DNA of 64,000 nucleotides from Durusdinium trenchii (taxonomy: Eukaryota > Sar > Dinophyceae > Suessiales > Symbiodiniaceae): contig CAXAMN010022917.1 of the NCBI GenBank assembly GCA_963970005.1, positions 927,123-991,122 on the forward strand, given 5' to 3'. The position numbers were made by a program, and so were the translations under genes. A model generated the notes under the pieces. That model made no database searches. It saw only the letters and a program-made list of their open reading frames with translations, and was not told the origin of the DNA. Below are positions 9,963 through 19,199 of the stretch, in pieces; within the stretch, counting starts at the first letter, position 1, and each line of letters starts with the position of its first letter.

Positions 9963-11110
9963 GTGAGTGCTTGGTCGGAAATAGCAGCCTCGATCCCTGG
10001 CTCCAGTATTGACACAGGCATGTCCCTGTCGTGCAATGATGATAACGAATTTGAGGGCAACAGCTCGTACAGCCTTCAGCTTATCACTATGGCAGGTACC
10101 ACCATTCGGATTGAAGTGCCAGTCATCCACCGCACATGGGAAATGCTTGAGGCATACCTAGTGGAATACTTGCCTGCTGTCAGTAACCTGGATACCTTTG
10201 GGTGTGAGCTCACCCTTTTTCTTTTTGACGTAGATACGCATCAAGCACTGCGTGACCCCATCCAAGAAGCCTTATGGGGGAACACGCAATTCCACCTTGT
10301 ATAGTTCAAGATTGTTTCCAGTGGTATGACTGCTGACTACCCCAAGGCTATTTGGGTCCCTGCTAATGACACTGGGGTACTCGTGGCTAAAGCCTTCTTC
10401 TCAGTTGCGCGACTCCGGCATGTCAAGGTGGACCCGGGGTTTCACATGATTGACCAACAAGCCTGGCGATATTGCCACTCACTCCAAATTGTCAAGCTTC
10501 CTGACACTGTAGTTGCCATTGAATATGCGGCTTTCCAGGGGTGTTATACCCTGGTTATGGTCGAAATGCCAGATGCGGCTTTCCAGGGGTGGTATACCCT
10601 GGTTATGGTCGAAATGCCTGGATGTGTCGAGTTGGGTGTTCGACTCTTCTCGGAATGAAAGTGGGTGTCATTGCTGAAGGGGCGTGCAGGTTGGCCATAG
10701 GAGCCCCGCAAGGCTGCTTTCACTCGTCTGGCATTCGACAGGTCGTGCTGCAAACTGCTCACGGTGGCGGACATCTCTGGCAGCGAACTTGCCATGCTCC
10801 ATATGCACACCTTCTCGCGCTGTCATAGCCTGAGAAATGTCAGTCTGCCGCCTAGCTTGTGTGAAATCCGAGCGGAGGTTTTTGTAGGATGCAAGGCCCT
10901 AACCAGCCTTGTCCTCCCAGGGAACCTTCGGTACATAGGACACAGAGCTTTTGGCGAATGCGCTGCACTCTCCAGTCTAACCTACTCCAGAAACAAGCGG
11001 GGTGCGTGGAGGCGCCCATATGCGGCCTTTAACGCCTTTGAGGAGTGTTTCAAGCTTGCTTGGTGCCACCTAGTCACCATACGTGATTGCCATCCCCTGT
11101 CAATGGCTGT
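9963..11110 (+). pseudogene. LRR gene copy B, disrupted
   Basis: The N-terminus (10020-10304) is of the same Ub-like type as in copies A and C: LQLITMAGTTIRIEVPV, EYLPAVSNLDTFGCELTLF. After a stop and a short gap the second part (10326-10658) reads YPKAIWVPANDTG, then LRR repeats AFFSVARLRHVKVDPGFHMI and QAWRYCHSLQIVKLPDTVVA. A 48-bp tandem duplication doubles AAFQGCYTLVMVEMP. The frame breaks again near 10620 and resumes at 10764 (HTFSRCHSLRNVSLPPSL, EVFVGCKALTSLVLPGNLRY, HRAFGECAALSSL) before ending near 11100. Several frame breaks make it a pseudogene or a gene with unmarked introns. It has no copy of the ~1-kb 3' region; copy C begins ~150 bases later. Confidence 0.65.
10527..10622 (+). 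repeat. 48-bp tandem duplication, in frame, inside LRR copy B
   Basis: Two copies beginning GCGGCTTTCCAGGGGTG at 10527 and 10575, with only a few differences. The unit encodes 16 residues (AAFQGCYTLVMVEMPD, then AAFQGWYTLVMVEMPG), shorter than the usual ~23-residue BspA repeat. Confidence 0.95.
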
Positions 11111-11266
11111 AGGGCAAGTGAGGGCGGTTACCCATGTAACCGTCCCTAGTCACCGTCCTCATGATGGTCGTTTTTGCTTTATAACTTATAACCACTTCCT
11201 AGTCTGTTCTCTGATGGCTTTCATGTCACGGCTCAAAGAGACAACCGGACTGCATTCCTCCCCGCG

Positions 11267-12416
11267 ATGATTGAAGACATTTCGTCGCAGGACAGCTCGC
11301 TGGTGAGTGAAGAACGATCACTAGTATTGCATCTCGTCCTGACTACTTTTGCTGGTGAGGAAATACAGCTGTCCATAGACCTGCAGGAATTCGATAGACT
11401 TAACGAGTTCGAGACTGCAGTACTCGAGAATCTCCCGTACATTCGAGAGCACCTTCGGACGCGAGCTTGACTTTGTACATAAGGACACCCAGAAAATCCT
11501 GGCTGACCCTATTTGGGACACCCTAAGAGACAACAACTGCTTCAACCTGATCGTTCGCCAGTGCCTTGCCCAAGCAGAGCGCAAAGGGCAGTTAAAGAAC
11601 CGGGTCAAGGCAATTCGAGTCCCGTCGAATGGCATTGGCCGAGTTTTGCCACATGCTTTTTCGCGCATCCCAGACGTCAGGCATGTGCAAGTAGACGCAG
11701 GCGTACACACCATAGGTGAGGCTGCCTGGCAAAGTTGTTCTCGACTTCAAGTAGTTCAACTGCCGAGCACAGTAGTCTGCCTGCAAGATGGTGTATTTCG
11801 CAGAAGTTATATACTCAGAACCGTCCTTGCCCCGGGGTGCAAGTACTTTGGAATTTGCGTTTTCGAGGAATGCTGCTCCCTGGTGCAGATAGGAGATCAA
11901 AGTGCTACAGCCAATCAACTAGCTCCGCAGGCGCAATTTCGTCCGCGGGCCTTAGAGAAATGCAGTGCTTTGCGACAACTTAGCTATGAGAAAACTGAAT
12001 ATGACCCTGCAAACTTGTACCGTTGCCTTCCTGAGTGGAGTTTTCTGGAGGCTGGGATCGTATCGTTCCACCTGCCAGCGGACTTCAATTGGATAGGACC
12101 GGCTGCGCGCGAGCTCTGCAAACGATTGCAATCAGTAGACCTCTCACGAACAGAAATTAGTGAGATTTTGGGGTCCACCTTTGCACATTGCTCGCAACTG
12201 GAGCGGCTTAGTCTTGCCAACAAGCTGAGGCGCATTGGACGAGAGGCCTTTTTGAACTGCGCGTCGCTGCGTGAGGTACACGCCCCACCAGCTTTGCTGT
12301 ATGTCGCTTGACGTGCTTTTGCAGGGTGGATTCACCTCCTCCCATCAAAGCAACGCAATCGTGGTGAGGGGTGGACTGATGATTTCTACAAGGAGCTGCG
12401 CAAGGACCTGCAGTAG
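11267..12416 (+). pseudogene. LRR gene copy C: ubiquitin-like N-terminus plus BspA repeats
   Basis: The ATG at 11267 starts MIEDISSQDSS and the Ub-like segment LVLHLVLTTFAGEEIQLSI. The frame is lost at about 11450, but the same protein continues in another frame (VFRCQ-type repeats begin at 11646: HAFSRIPDVRHVQVDAGVHT, AAWQSCSRLQVVQLPSTVVC, CKYFGICVFEECCSLVQIGD, REAFLNCASLREVHAPPALL) until a stop at 12311. The conserved ending WTDDFYKELRKDLQ follows in a further frame up to 12416. This is the most complete LRR copy in the window, with about eight repeats, yet at least two frame changes. The intact family member would be a ~370-residue cytosolic or secreted binding protein; no signal peptide is visible. 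Confidence 0.65.
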
Positions 12417-13330
12417 GGAGTACTGACTGCTCAGGCTTGCGCCCGCGTGCAGGTCCTGCACGAACATGCCAAACAACTTCATCCAACTACACTGAGTAGC
12501 TAGACAGTGCCCAGGCTGCCACCCGAGTGACGGTCCTGGATGAATACAAAGAGTAGAGAAATGTACAGTGACTGGGACTTAGGATAACGGCGTCTCACCC
12601 TGTTTCACTTAGTTCATGGGGCTTGCATGTTTCAAGAATGCATCAAGGTGGTACGCCAGCGTGGCGCCTTTCGAGACTCAACTTTTGCCTGCCATTGTGC
12701 CAGCCGGCAACTCAACTTACTTGTGGATGTTTTGCAATTTTTGCCCTTCTGTGGCTCCCGTGGCTTAGCCGTTGTTGGGGCCACCGCTGCCTCGCTGAAG
12801 CGCAAAGCTGCCGTCTCCAGCCTCTGGGGGCTGCGGCCTGGCCGGTACGGCGCTTACAGGCACCCCACAACCATGTCTGTGTGGCTTCACTGTTTCCGGC
12901 TCTCGTGGATTTCTAGTCTTCGATGGCTGACTCAGTTATTTTCCCAGAGCCAAAATTGTCTCGCAGCCTGCTTCGGCAATTTCCTTGACCATTTCCTCGT
13001 GATTTTGGTGACAACGGTGAGGTTGTGAAAGCATTCGGAGCTACCTTGGCTCTCGGACTTGCACTGCTCATCCATGCCTTGCGACACTGTGTTCAGTGCG
13101 ATGAAGCCTCATTTGAAGTAAGGTACTTCGGCTGCAAAGCAGAAAACCTCATCGCACACGCTCGCACGAAGAGTGCAACAGATTTCGACAGATTTCGAAA
13201 GCGGCGCGCCAATCTCACAGATTCTTTCGAGGAAAAAGGACAATGCCTAGATCTTGAAGTACTGAGTGTAAAGGATGAATTCATTGCCCCCTCGTCTCAC
13301 CTTGTTTCACTCTTCTCCACTGGCTGACGC
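12417..13330 (+). repeat. Duplicated 3' region of LRR copy C
   Basis: Matches the region after LRR copy A (7.34-8.51 kb) in order and detail, so copies A and C were duplicated together with about 1 kb of downstream DNA. Apparently non-coding. Confidence 0.8.
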
Positions 13331-13502
13331 AGCCAACCTGAGGTACGAATCTTGCTCCTTTTTGGGTGGGTTGGGTTTGTTGTTTTGGTGTTGTTTGTTC
13401 TGGTTCCGGTTTTGCTGCTTGGTTCGTATCTCACTCTTTTACTAGCCTAAGGTGACTTGTGCATCCTCTGCACACATAGCGCCTCGACCCTTGCAAAAAA
13501 AA
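13331..13502. repeat. Recurrent module, copy 2
   Basis: Same arrangement as at 8510-8668, ending in CTCGACCCTTGC and an A run, but here joined to a minus-strand LRR fragment. Confidence 0.7.
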
Positions 13503-13565
13503 GCATAGCTGGGCAGAGCGCGAAGGCATTTTCTTCAGCATGCGTCCCCCGCCATGTGGCTCTTT

Positions 13566-13830
13566 GGCCTGATGTAGTTTCGTGAGTCTTCTAAATACCG
13601 TGCAATCGAGGAACGCCCTGCTGGCGATGTGGTGCAGGGTGGGATGGCCAGTCCTGGCAAAGTCCATGAAGGCCTTCACATGGATTGTGTGTGCCGTGTA
13701 TGGCAGGCGTACCTCACGGAGTCTGACGCAATGCGCAAAGCTAAACTCTCGAATTTCAGCAATGCTGGTGTTCGAAATGTCGGGAGCTCTCTATACTGCT
13801 CTTCATTCAGCAAGTCCGGGTATTCGAATG
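13566..13830 (-). pseudogene. BspA-type LRR fragment (minus strand)
   Basis: On the minus strand: ISNTSIAEIREFSFAHCVRL, REVRLPYTAHTIHVKAFMDF, HHIASRAFLDCTVFRRLTKL. The last repeats match those of the minus-strand LRR exon at 3.93-4.32 kb. One repeat is damaged (MDFARTGHPTLHH). Confidence 0.6.
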
Positions 13831-14239
13831 CAATGTCCTGCACTGAGATTGTCCGCGGCCACAGTCGCCTCAGTCAGTGCAACTGTGCAGTAAGCACCAG
13901 CAGATGCAGTCAACCACTCGGAATTGGCCGAGGTGCTCACCGTGCAGGGGCAGACTTGTCCCTTGACACTCCGAGAGAATGCTTGGAGTGGCCTGCATGG
14001 TTTGCAGCGCGCCAATGCCTTTTTGTGTCGGAGGTAAGAACAGCAGATAACTGGTAAATTCTCCAGAATTCAAGGCCCGAGTCGACAGTTAGACATTCTT
14101 TCAAGTCTCACCGGTTTCACTTTAGAGTACAGTGCGAAACTCTGCTAGTTTGTTTCGGGGGAGGTGGGTGTTGGTTCTGTTTTGGGGGTTTGGTTTTGGT
14201 TTTGTTGCTTTTGTTTTGGTTTGGGTTTTTGTTGTTTCC

Positions 14240-14325
14240 CTCACAAACTTGCAGAGTCTCCATCCTTAACATGATGACCTGTGCACACCGCACACATGGC
14301 GTCCGAACTCGTGAAAAAATGCCTA
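14240..14325 (-). other. Recurrent exon-like module (CxxC..H type), minus-strand copy
   Basis: On the minus strand: a T run, then TSSDAMCAVCTGHHVKDGDS, then GTTTGTGAGGG and an AC-rich tract (14.13-14.24 kb). It corresponds to the plus-strand copy at 4621-4699, including the position of the intron-like tract. Confidence 0.45.
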
Positions 14326-14473
14326 CTCTGTATCGGCATCAGATACGACATGAATTGTGGAGCTGTCAGCCCTCTCATAGAAAAATGACTAAACGACCAA
14401 ATGACGTGATGGCGACGTACTGAGTGCAAAGGCTGAATTCATTGCCCCATGTTTCACCTTTCTTTTCCGATTC

Positions 14474-14652
14474 GAGTTACGAACCTGGCCTTGTTTTTGG
14501 GGTTTTGGTTTGTGGGTTTGTGTTTTGGGTTTTTTGCTTGTGTTTTCCCTTGTCCGTGTTGTTTGGCCTCATAGTTCGTAACTCTCTCTTTACTAGCTTA
14601 AGGTGACTTGTGCATCCTCCGCACACATAGCGCCTCGACCCGTGCAAAAAAA
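14474..14652. repeat. Recurrent module, copy 3
   Basis: Same arrangement as at 8510 and 13331, ending CTCGACCCGTGC and an A run, here joined to the 3' end of a minus-strand helicase remnant. Confidence 0.7.
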
Positions 14653-14654
14653 AA

Positions 14655-15593
14655 TGTGGAGCTGTCAGCCCAGACAAGGTCCGAGCCTGGTGCATTCAGC
14701 AATGGCTCTTGGCGCCAGGCATGGTAGAAGTAGATTTTGTGTAGCGCCTCAAAACAGCAGTCCTGTGCCTTTTTCCCTTGAGCTGCACTTTGCGTAGGCT
14801 GGTATCGCTGGGAGCATCCTACGCTGAACCTTCGTCCAGGGTCTTGCTGTTGTGGAGCAACCTCCACGTTCCTGTCTGCCTACTGTCTGGCAGGACAATC
14901 CACTCCGGGTGCGGGCTAGCGTCTAGGGCATACCCAAACAGGAGACCACTATTCAAGTTATTCCCAAAAAATAATGGGGCCCGTCCGGCATGTATGTGGT
15001 TTCTGTGTCAAGCAGGAGAGACCTGGTTGCAAGGACGAGGCGTAAGCGTCTCACCCTCCCTTCACGGTGCTCTGCCAAACACACTGGCAGCGGGCCAGTC
15101 CAGGGTTCATGCGGCATTAGCGCAGCCTGAAAAGCTGCTGTGGCATCGCTAACCTGAATTGCATTTAGCTCTAGGGCGACTTCGCATACAACTCAAGCGA
15201 GTCATTAGTGTGTATGGTATGCGCTCCATGCAGGAGGGTCGCAATCACTTGCAATGCACCAGGGATGCCATGCATGTTTACTGGACATGCCAGTATCGTG
15301 AGGTCTGTAGCACGGCTGTAAGCAACATTGGCACGAGTGTAACATTCCGAGTCGAAGTCAGCATTCCTACCATGGCCACTGAGGAAGGCCGTGCGCCCGT
15401 GCATTACTATGCAGCGCCGTGCAGTTGCTCCCGCAACCTTGACCGCTGTCTCTGCATTAGCCTGCTTTCCTTCGTCATGGAAGTGACCTTGTAGTGCTGT
15501 GGCACTAGTAGGCGTGGTAGTGAGGACTAGCACTGCATCACAATGAAGAATATACTTGCAAGAAGTTTCAACGCACCCCACAAGCTTTTGCAA
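14655..15593 (-). pseudogene. C-terminal piece of a superfamily 1 (UPF1/DNA2-like) helicase
   Basis: The minus-strand frame from 15593 to 15171 contains SECYTRANVAYSRATDLTIL followed by ACPVNMHGIPGALQV. 'R-x-N-V-A-x-S-R-A' is motif VI of SF1 helicases (arginine finger), normally followed by a hydrophobic strand and 'G' as here. Motifs I-V are absent, so only the last part of the ATPase core is present. Protein-like sequence continues at lower quality downstream on the same strand (SPHPEWIVLPD, ALHKIYFYHAWRQEP) to 14660, where the recurrent module begins. Presumably an exon or relic of a multicopy, mobile-element-borne helicase; not a functional gene by itself. Confidence 0.55.
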
Positions 15594-15654
15594 TATTCAT
15601 TTCCCACATGAACCTTTACAAGGCAAACAGAGCCTTCTTATGGCTATGCGTGTG

Positions 15655-16023
15655 CTATTTACCAATTTGCAGCCCACTTGCTCGTAGGTCTGCCTGTTTT
15701 ATGAAAGATGGCCAAACCAGACCATAGAAGACAGAGACTGGGTTGCCCATGGAGAAACTGAACAGTTTTGGCGAGTGGTCCGGTGGTCCAGTGGATGGGA
15801 AGACTGGGTGAGGAACAACAGCTGCAACTTCACAGATGCCTACACCATCCAGCTCTGCTTCGGGTCGAGGTTTCGCCTGAGCAAAGACCATGAATCGAGG
15901 TGAAAAAACATCTAGATGTTCACATGGTAACCAGCTGCATGTCTCACACCGTGACTTCTTCCTGACAACTCCTGTGTGGACGTCGTTCTGCGGAAGCACA
16001 ACAAGGCGGTTACTAGACATCAA
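15655..16023 (-). CDS. Unassigned minus-strand ORF of ~122 codons
   Basis: Open from 16023 to 15655 with a Cys pair (SRCETCSWLPCEH) and a Pro-rich middle. It might be an exon of the same minus-strand element as the helicase remnant, but no family motif is visible and chance is possible. Confidence 0.2.
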   Translation of the reverse strand: MMSSNRLVVLPQNDVHTGVVRKKSRCETCSWLPCEHLDVFSPRFMVFAQAKPRPEAELDGVGICEVAAVVPHPVFPSTGPPDHSPKLFSFSMGNPVSVFYGLVWPSFIKQADLRASGLQIGK

Positions 16024-16045
16024 CTATCTTTTCTGTGTACAAAGG

Positions 16046-16879
16046 CTAGTCGCGAGCTGAACAGCCAGGGTACGCTGAAACATATGCTGTGCCTGCTGTG
16101 TGTCACCTCGTGCTACTTTGTCACGTTTTTCTTTGAGACAACAACAGTGGTACACTGACTAGTATAGTGGTTGGTTACCTACATCCTAGAGAAGCTGTGT
16201 CATAGAGTGCAGGAAACGTTACGTCTGATCGTATATCGATGGACGCATCTCCTCTGACAGGTCACTGCATCGAGAAACTTGTTGCGTGGCTGCCTCAGCA
16301 ATTTTCTATTTTCATTCCAGCTCACTTTTTTCAGTGACATTTCCTGCAGCCGTGCACGCTGCTTCTCCCCTTACCAGCAGCTCAAATGCTCACGACGATG
16401 AGCTGGGCTGTCACCGCTTGGCCGCCGGTGGGGGTTTGGGAGGCCTGCGCGCTACTTCGTTCACCATAATACTGGTCGCGAGCCGAACAGACATCTGCAG
16501 CGCCTGCTGTGTGTCACCTCATGCTACTTTGTCACGTTTTTCTTTGAGACAGTCAAGTAGTCAATGACAAGCATAGTGGTTGGTTAACTACATCCTCGAA
16601 AAGCTGTGTCCTGGAGTGAAGGAAACGTTACCTCTGATCGTACATCGATGGACGCATCTCCTCTGACAGGTCACTGCTTCGACAAAATTGTTGCGTACCT
16701 GCCTCAGCAATTTTCTGTGTTCATTCGAGCTCGCTTTTTTCAGTGACATTTCCTGGAGGCGTCCACGCTGCTTCTCCCCTTACCAACAGCTCAAATGCTC
16801 ACGACGGTGAGCTGGGCTGTCACCGCTTGGCCGCCGGTGGGGGGTTTGGGACGCCTGCGCGCTACTTCGTTCACTATAT
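16046..16879 (+). repeat. Tandem duplication with ~411-bp spacing
   Basis: Two copies, about 16046-16468 and 16476-16879, each running from GTCGCGAGC through CTGCTGTGTGTCACCTC, ATCGATGGACGCATCTCC and CCGCTTGGCCGCCGGTGGG to CTACTTCGTTCAC. They differ at scattered positions. No convincing protein frame is kept by both copies, so this is probably non-coding. Confidence 0.85.
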
Positions 16880-16912
16880 CTACAGTGAAGACCTTCACCA
16901 GCAGCAGACATA

Positions 16913-16978
16913 GACACACACACACACAGACAGGGACTCATACGCACACATCAGACACAGAGACCCACGCACTGCCTC
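16913..16978. repeat. CA-type microsatellite
   Basis: Imperfect (CA)n with CAGA interruptions, directly after the second copy of the 411-bp duplication. Confidence 0.85.
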
Positions 16979-17029
16979 AACTTACTCGACTTAACACTTC
17001 ACACAGAACACTTAACAGATAACTCACAC

Positions 17030-18840
17030 TCTGACTTCCTACGTGATGAAAAATGTTTTCGGGCCACTCGTCGTCTAGTTTGTTTTTGACATCCCTTTTT
17101 GTTTTTCACTTGATCTCACCCTTGACTTGCAACAGAAATTGGCGTCCCATTTCACGGAACTTGTGCCCACACTATGCTAATGATTGACCCACAACATTGT
17201 TGGCAGATGCACTGCCCCAAGTGATGCCTAAATACGTGAAAGGTTTTGATCCGCCAAATTGGAGCCAAACCGATTGTGGTTTGAAATTTGACACCTTCAA
17301 TTTGAAGTCTTGGTTTCTTCGAGGCCACCACTTCGTTGTCCTGGAAAATTTTGTTTTTGTCAGTTGATGGGCGTGTGATTGGCACGGAAACGCATCGGTT
17401 CCGCACTGGACTTACTTCTGATCGATCCGAGAGCTACCGACTGACTAGGGTGTTTTGCGGAAACAACATTTTCAAGGGGTCGTCTCTGGATCGTATGGGT
17501 TTGTAGATTGAGAGTTTTGCACATCAAATTGTTGGCGTGCGTTCGATTTTTGTGTAGCAGTGTAGAACCATATGGGAATGTGCCTGTCGCAGCTTTCCTT
17601 TGGCTGGACGAAACAATGCTAAACTTGAAGTGAATCAAACATGGCAATCTTGTAAGAATTTCCACTGTTGCAAGCAACGCTGAACAGCAGGTGCTGTTTG
17701 AATGAGCCCTCTACTACTTTGATTGGATTTTCTGCCAAACCATGCCGTGTCAAAAGAACATGTCACAGCATCACCACAGGTTTGATTCATATATCTCGTG
17801 TAGAAAACAGTGACATATTCTGACGAAGCAACCGAACCACTTGAGAAACGCACGGGTTCGCAGACAAGAAACGCGGAGGCTGGTATGTTCGAGATGAGAT
17901 GAGTTGGAAGGTTGGTTGGGGTGAGCCTCTCCTCGCAGAGGAAGCGATTGCTTCGCTTTGCCACCGGCGTTTAGATCCTTTGAGCTTGGTGCACTTTCAA
18001 GAAGTGTTGACAACTCGATGGCAAGATGCACATCCACGTCGAACGCATGCTTCGCATGCTCCAAGTTTTCCGCGACACAGTGTCCGCCAGTCATCAAGCA
18101 TGGCTTCGCCCACTCAAACCAGTGGGCCTGTGAAGCAGGGTGCGCCTTCATTGCCGAAGATTGAGAAACCCGCGACAAGGAGTCTTCCACAATTGGATGA
18201 TGCACCACATCATTCTTGGGGATATTTACCCAGCAAGTCTCGGGATGTGAGTGTGGCTTCGCTGGACCCCATTTCACCATCTCGTCCGTCTTCAAAATTT
18301 GGTGCTACTATGAGGAATTCTTCTTCCTTGTCGCATTGGTCAGAAACTGATCGACTGCGGCATACTATGCGGCATGCCACAGATGTGCGTGTACCTTCTC
18401 GTCGTTCAAGGCAAGGTTCTAAAACTTCGAACAAATCAAGCCGAGGGGGTCATTCACTTGATCCAATTTGACCCACTGACTTTGTTGATAACTTGTGGAG
18501 TCAGGCTTACCAGTAGCTAGTGTTTCACTTTCAGGCACCGCTCACGCGTGCTGGAAAAGCATTTCTGACTCATCCCACAGCGTGCATTTCTCATGGTCGG
18601 TCCAGCGCAGGGCACAGATGAACAGTTCTGCTGAGGCTTCCCGGTTTGTTCACTACTGCAGCTCGTTTAGAGCCTGAGACAATTGGAGGTTGTTAGCTTG
18701 TGACAACGGGCAATTGGCATATTGTATCAAGTTTGCAACTACCGCAGCACAGAACTTGTCGTGTTACAAACTCGTTAATGGACAAACTGAAGAACACTTG
18801 CCAAGTTGTAGCTCGACTAGAACATGAAATCAACTGGCAT
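17030..18840. other. Ambiguous region, open frames on both strands
   Basis: A plus-strand frame (17899-18471, Ser/Pro/Arg-rich) and overlapping minus-strand frames (18434-18210, 18295-17771, 17964-17635, 17677-17360) compete. The minus-strand pieces (NIPKNDVVHHPIVEDSLS, FEWAKPCLMTGGHCVAENLE) look slightly more protein-like and keep one order, as in a decayed retroelement, but no catalytic motif is visible. I make no functional call. Confidence 0.3.
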
Positions 18841-18953
18841 GTTTATGGTATTGCTCAACAGTCTTTTTAGATCGCCATGAAGAAGTATGGAGAGCCAAGA
18901 CAGCCAGGACCTGCTGTGCACTGTGCACCTCGGGTGTCGTAGCGCTGCAGAAC

Positions 18954-19187
18954 ATGCAAAGCATCAGACCCTCAGAGAGCAATGTATTGGTATACAACCA
19001 GTTGTATCTGAAGCATGCCGTCTTCGGGCACCCTGTTCCAGCTTCAGTGGAAGACTTGTGGAGTGCTGCAAAAAGAGGGGACCGCGTTGCTGGAAGGTCA
19101 GCCCTGGCACATGTAGACTCGACCATCGATCTCAAGCGTCATATAGTGGTGCCCAACCAGAAGAAACTTCCAAGACTTTTTGGATGA
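18954..19187 (+). CDS. Exon-like ORF, unassigned
   Basis: The plus-strand reading NVLVYNQLYLKHAVFGHPVP, ASVEDLWSAAKRGDRVAGR and LKRHIVVPNQKKLPRLFG has balanced, globular-looking composition and a stop at 19187. It could be a terminal exon. No family recognised. The opposite strand is also open, which lowers confidence. Confidence 0.25.
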   Translation: MQSIRPSESNVLVYNQLYLKHAVFGHPVPASVEDLWSAAKRGDRVAGRSALAHVDSTIDLKRHIVVPNQKKLPRLFG

Positions 19188-19199
19188 GGAGATGAAGAC

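Noticed and set aside
3927..12416. Bacterial BspA surface-protein genes, suggesting bacterial DNA
   Set aside because: BspA-type LRRs are also widespread in protists; here they are split by intron-like tracts and embedded in dinoflagellate-type repeats, with no ribosome-binding sites or operons.
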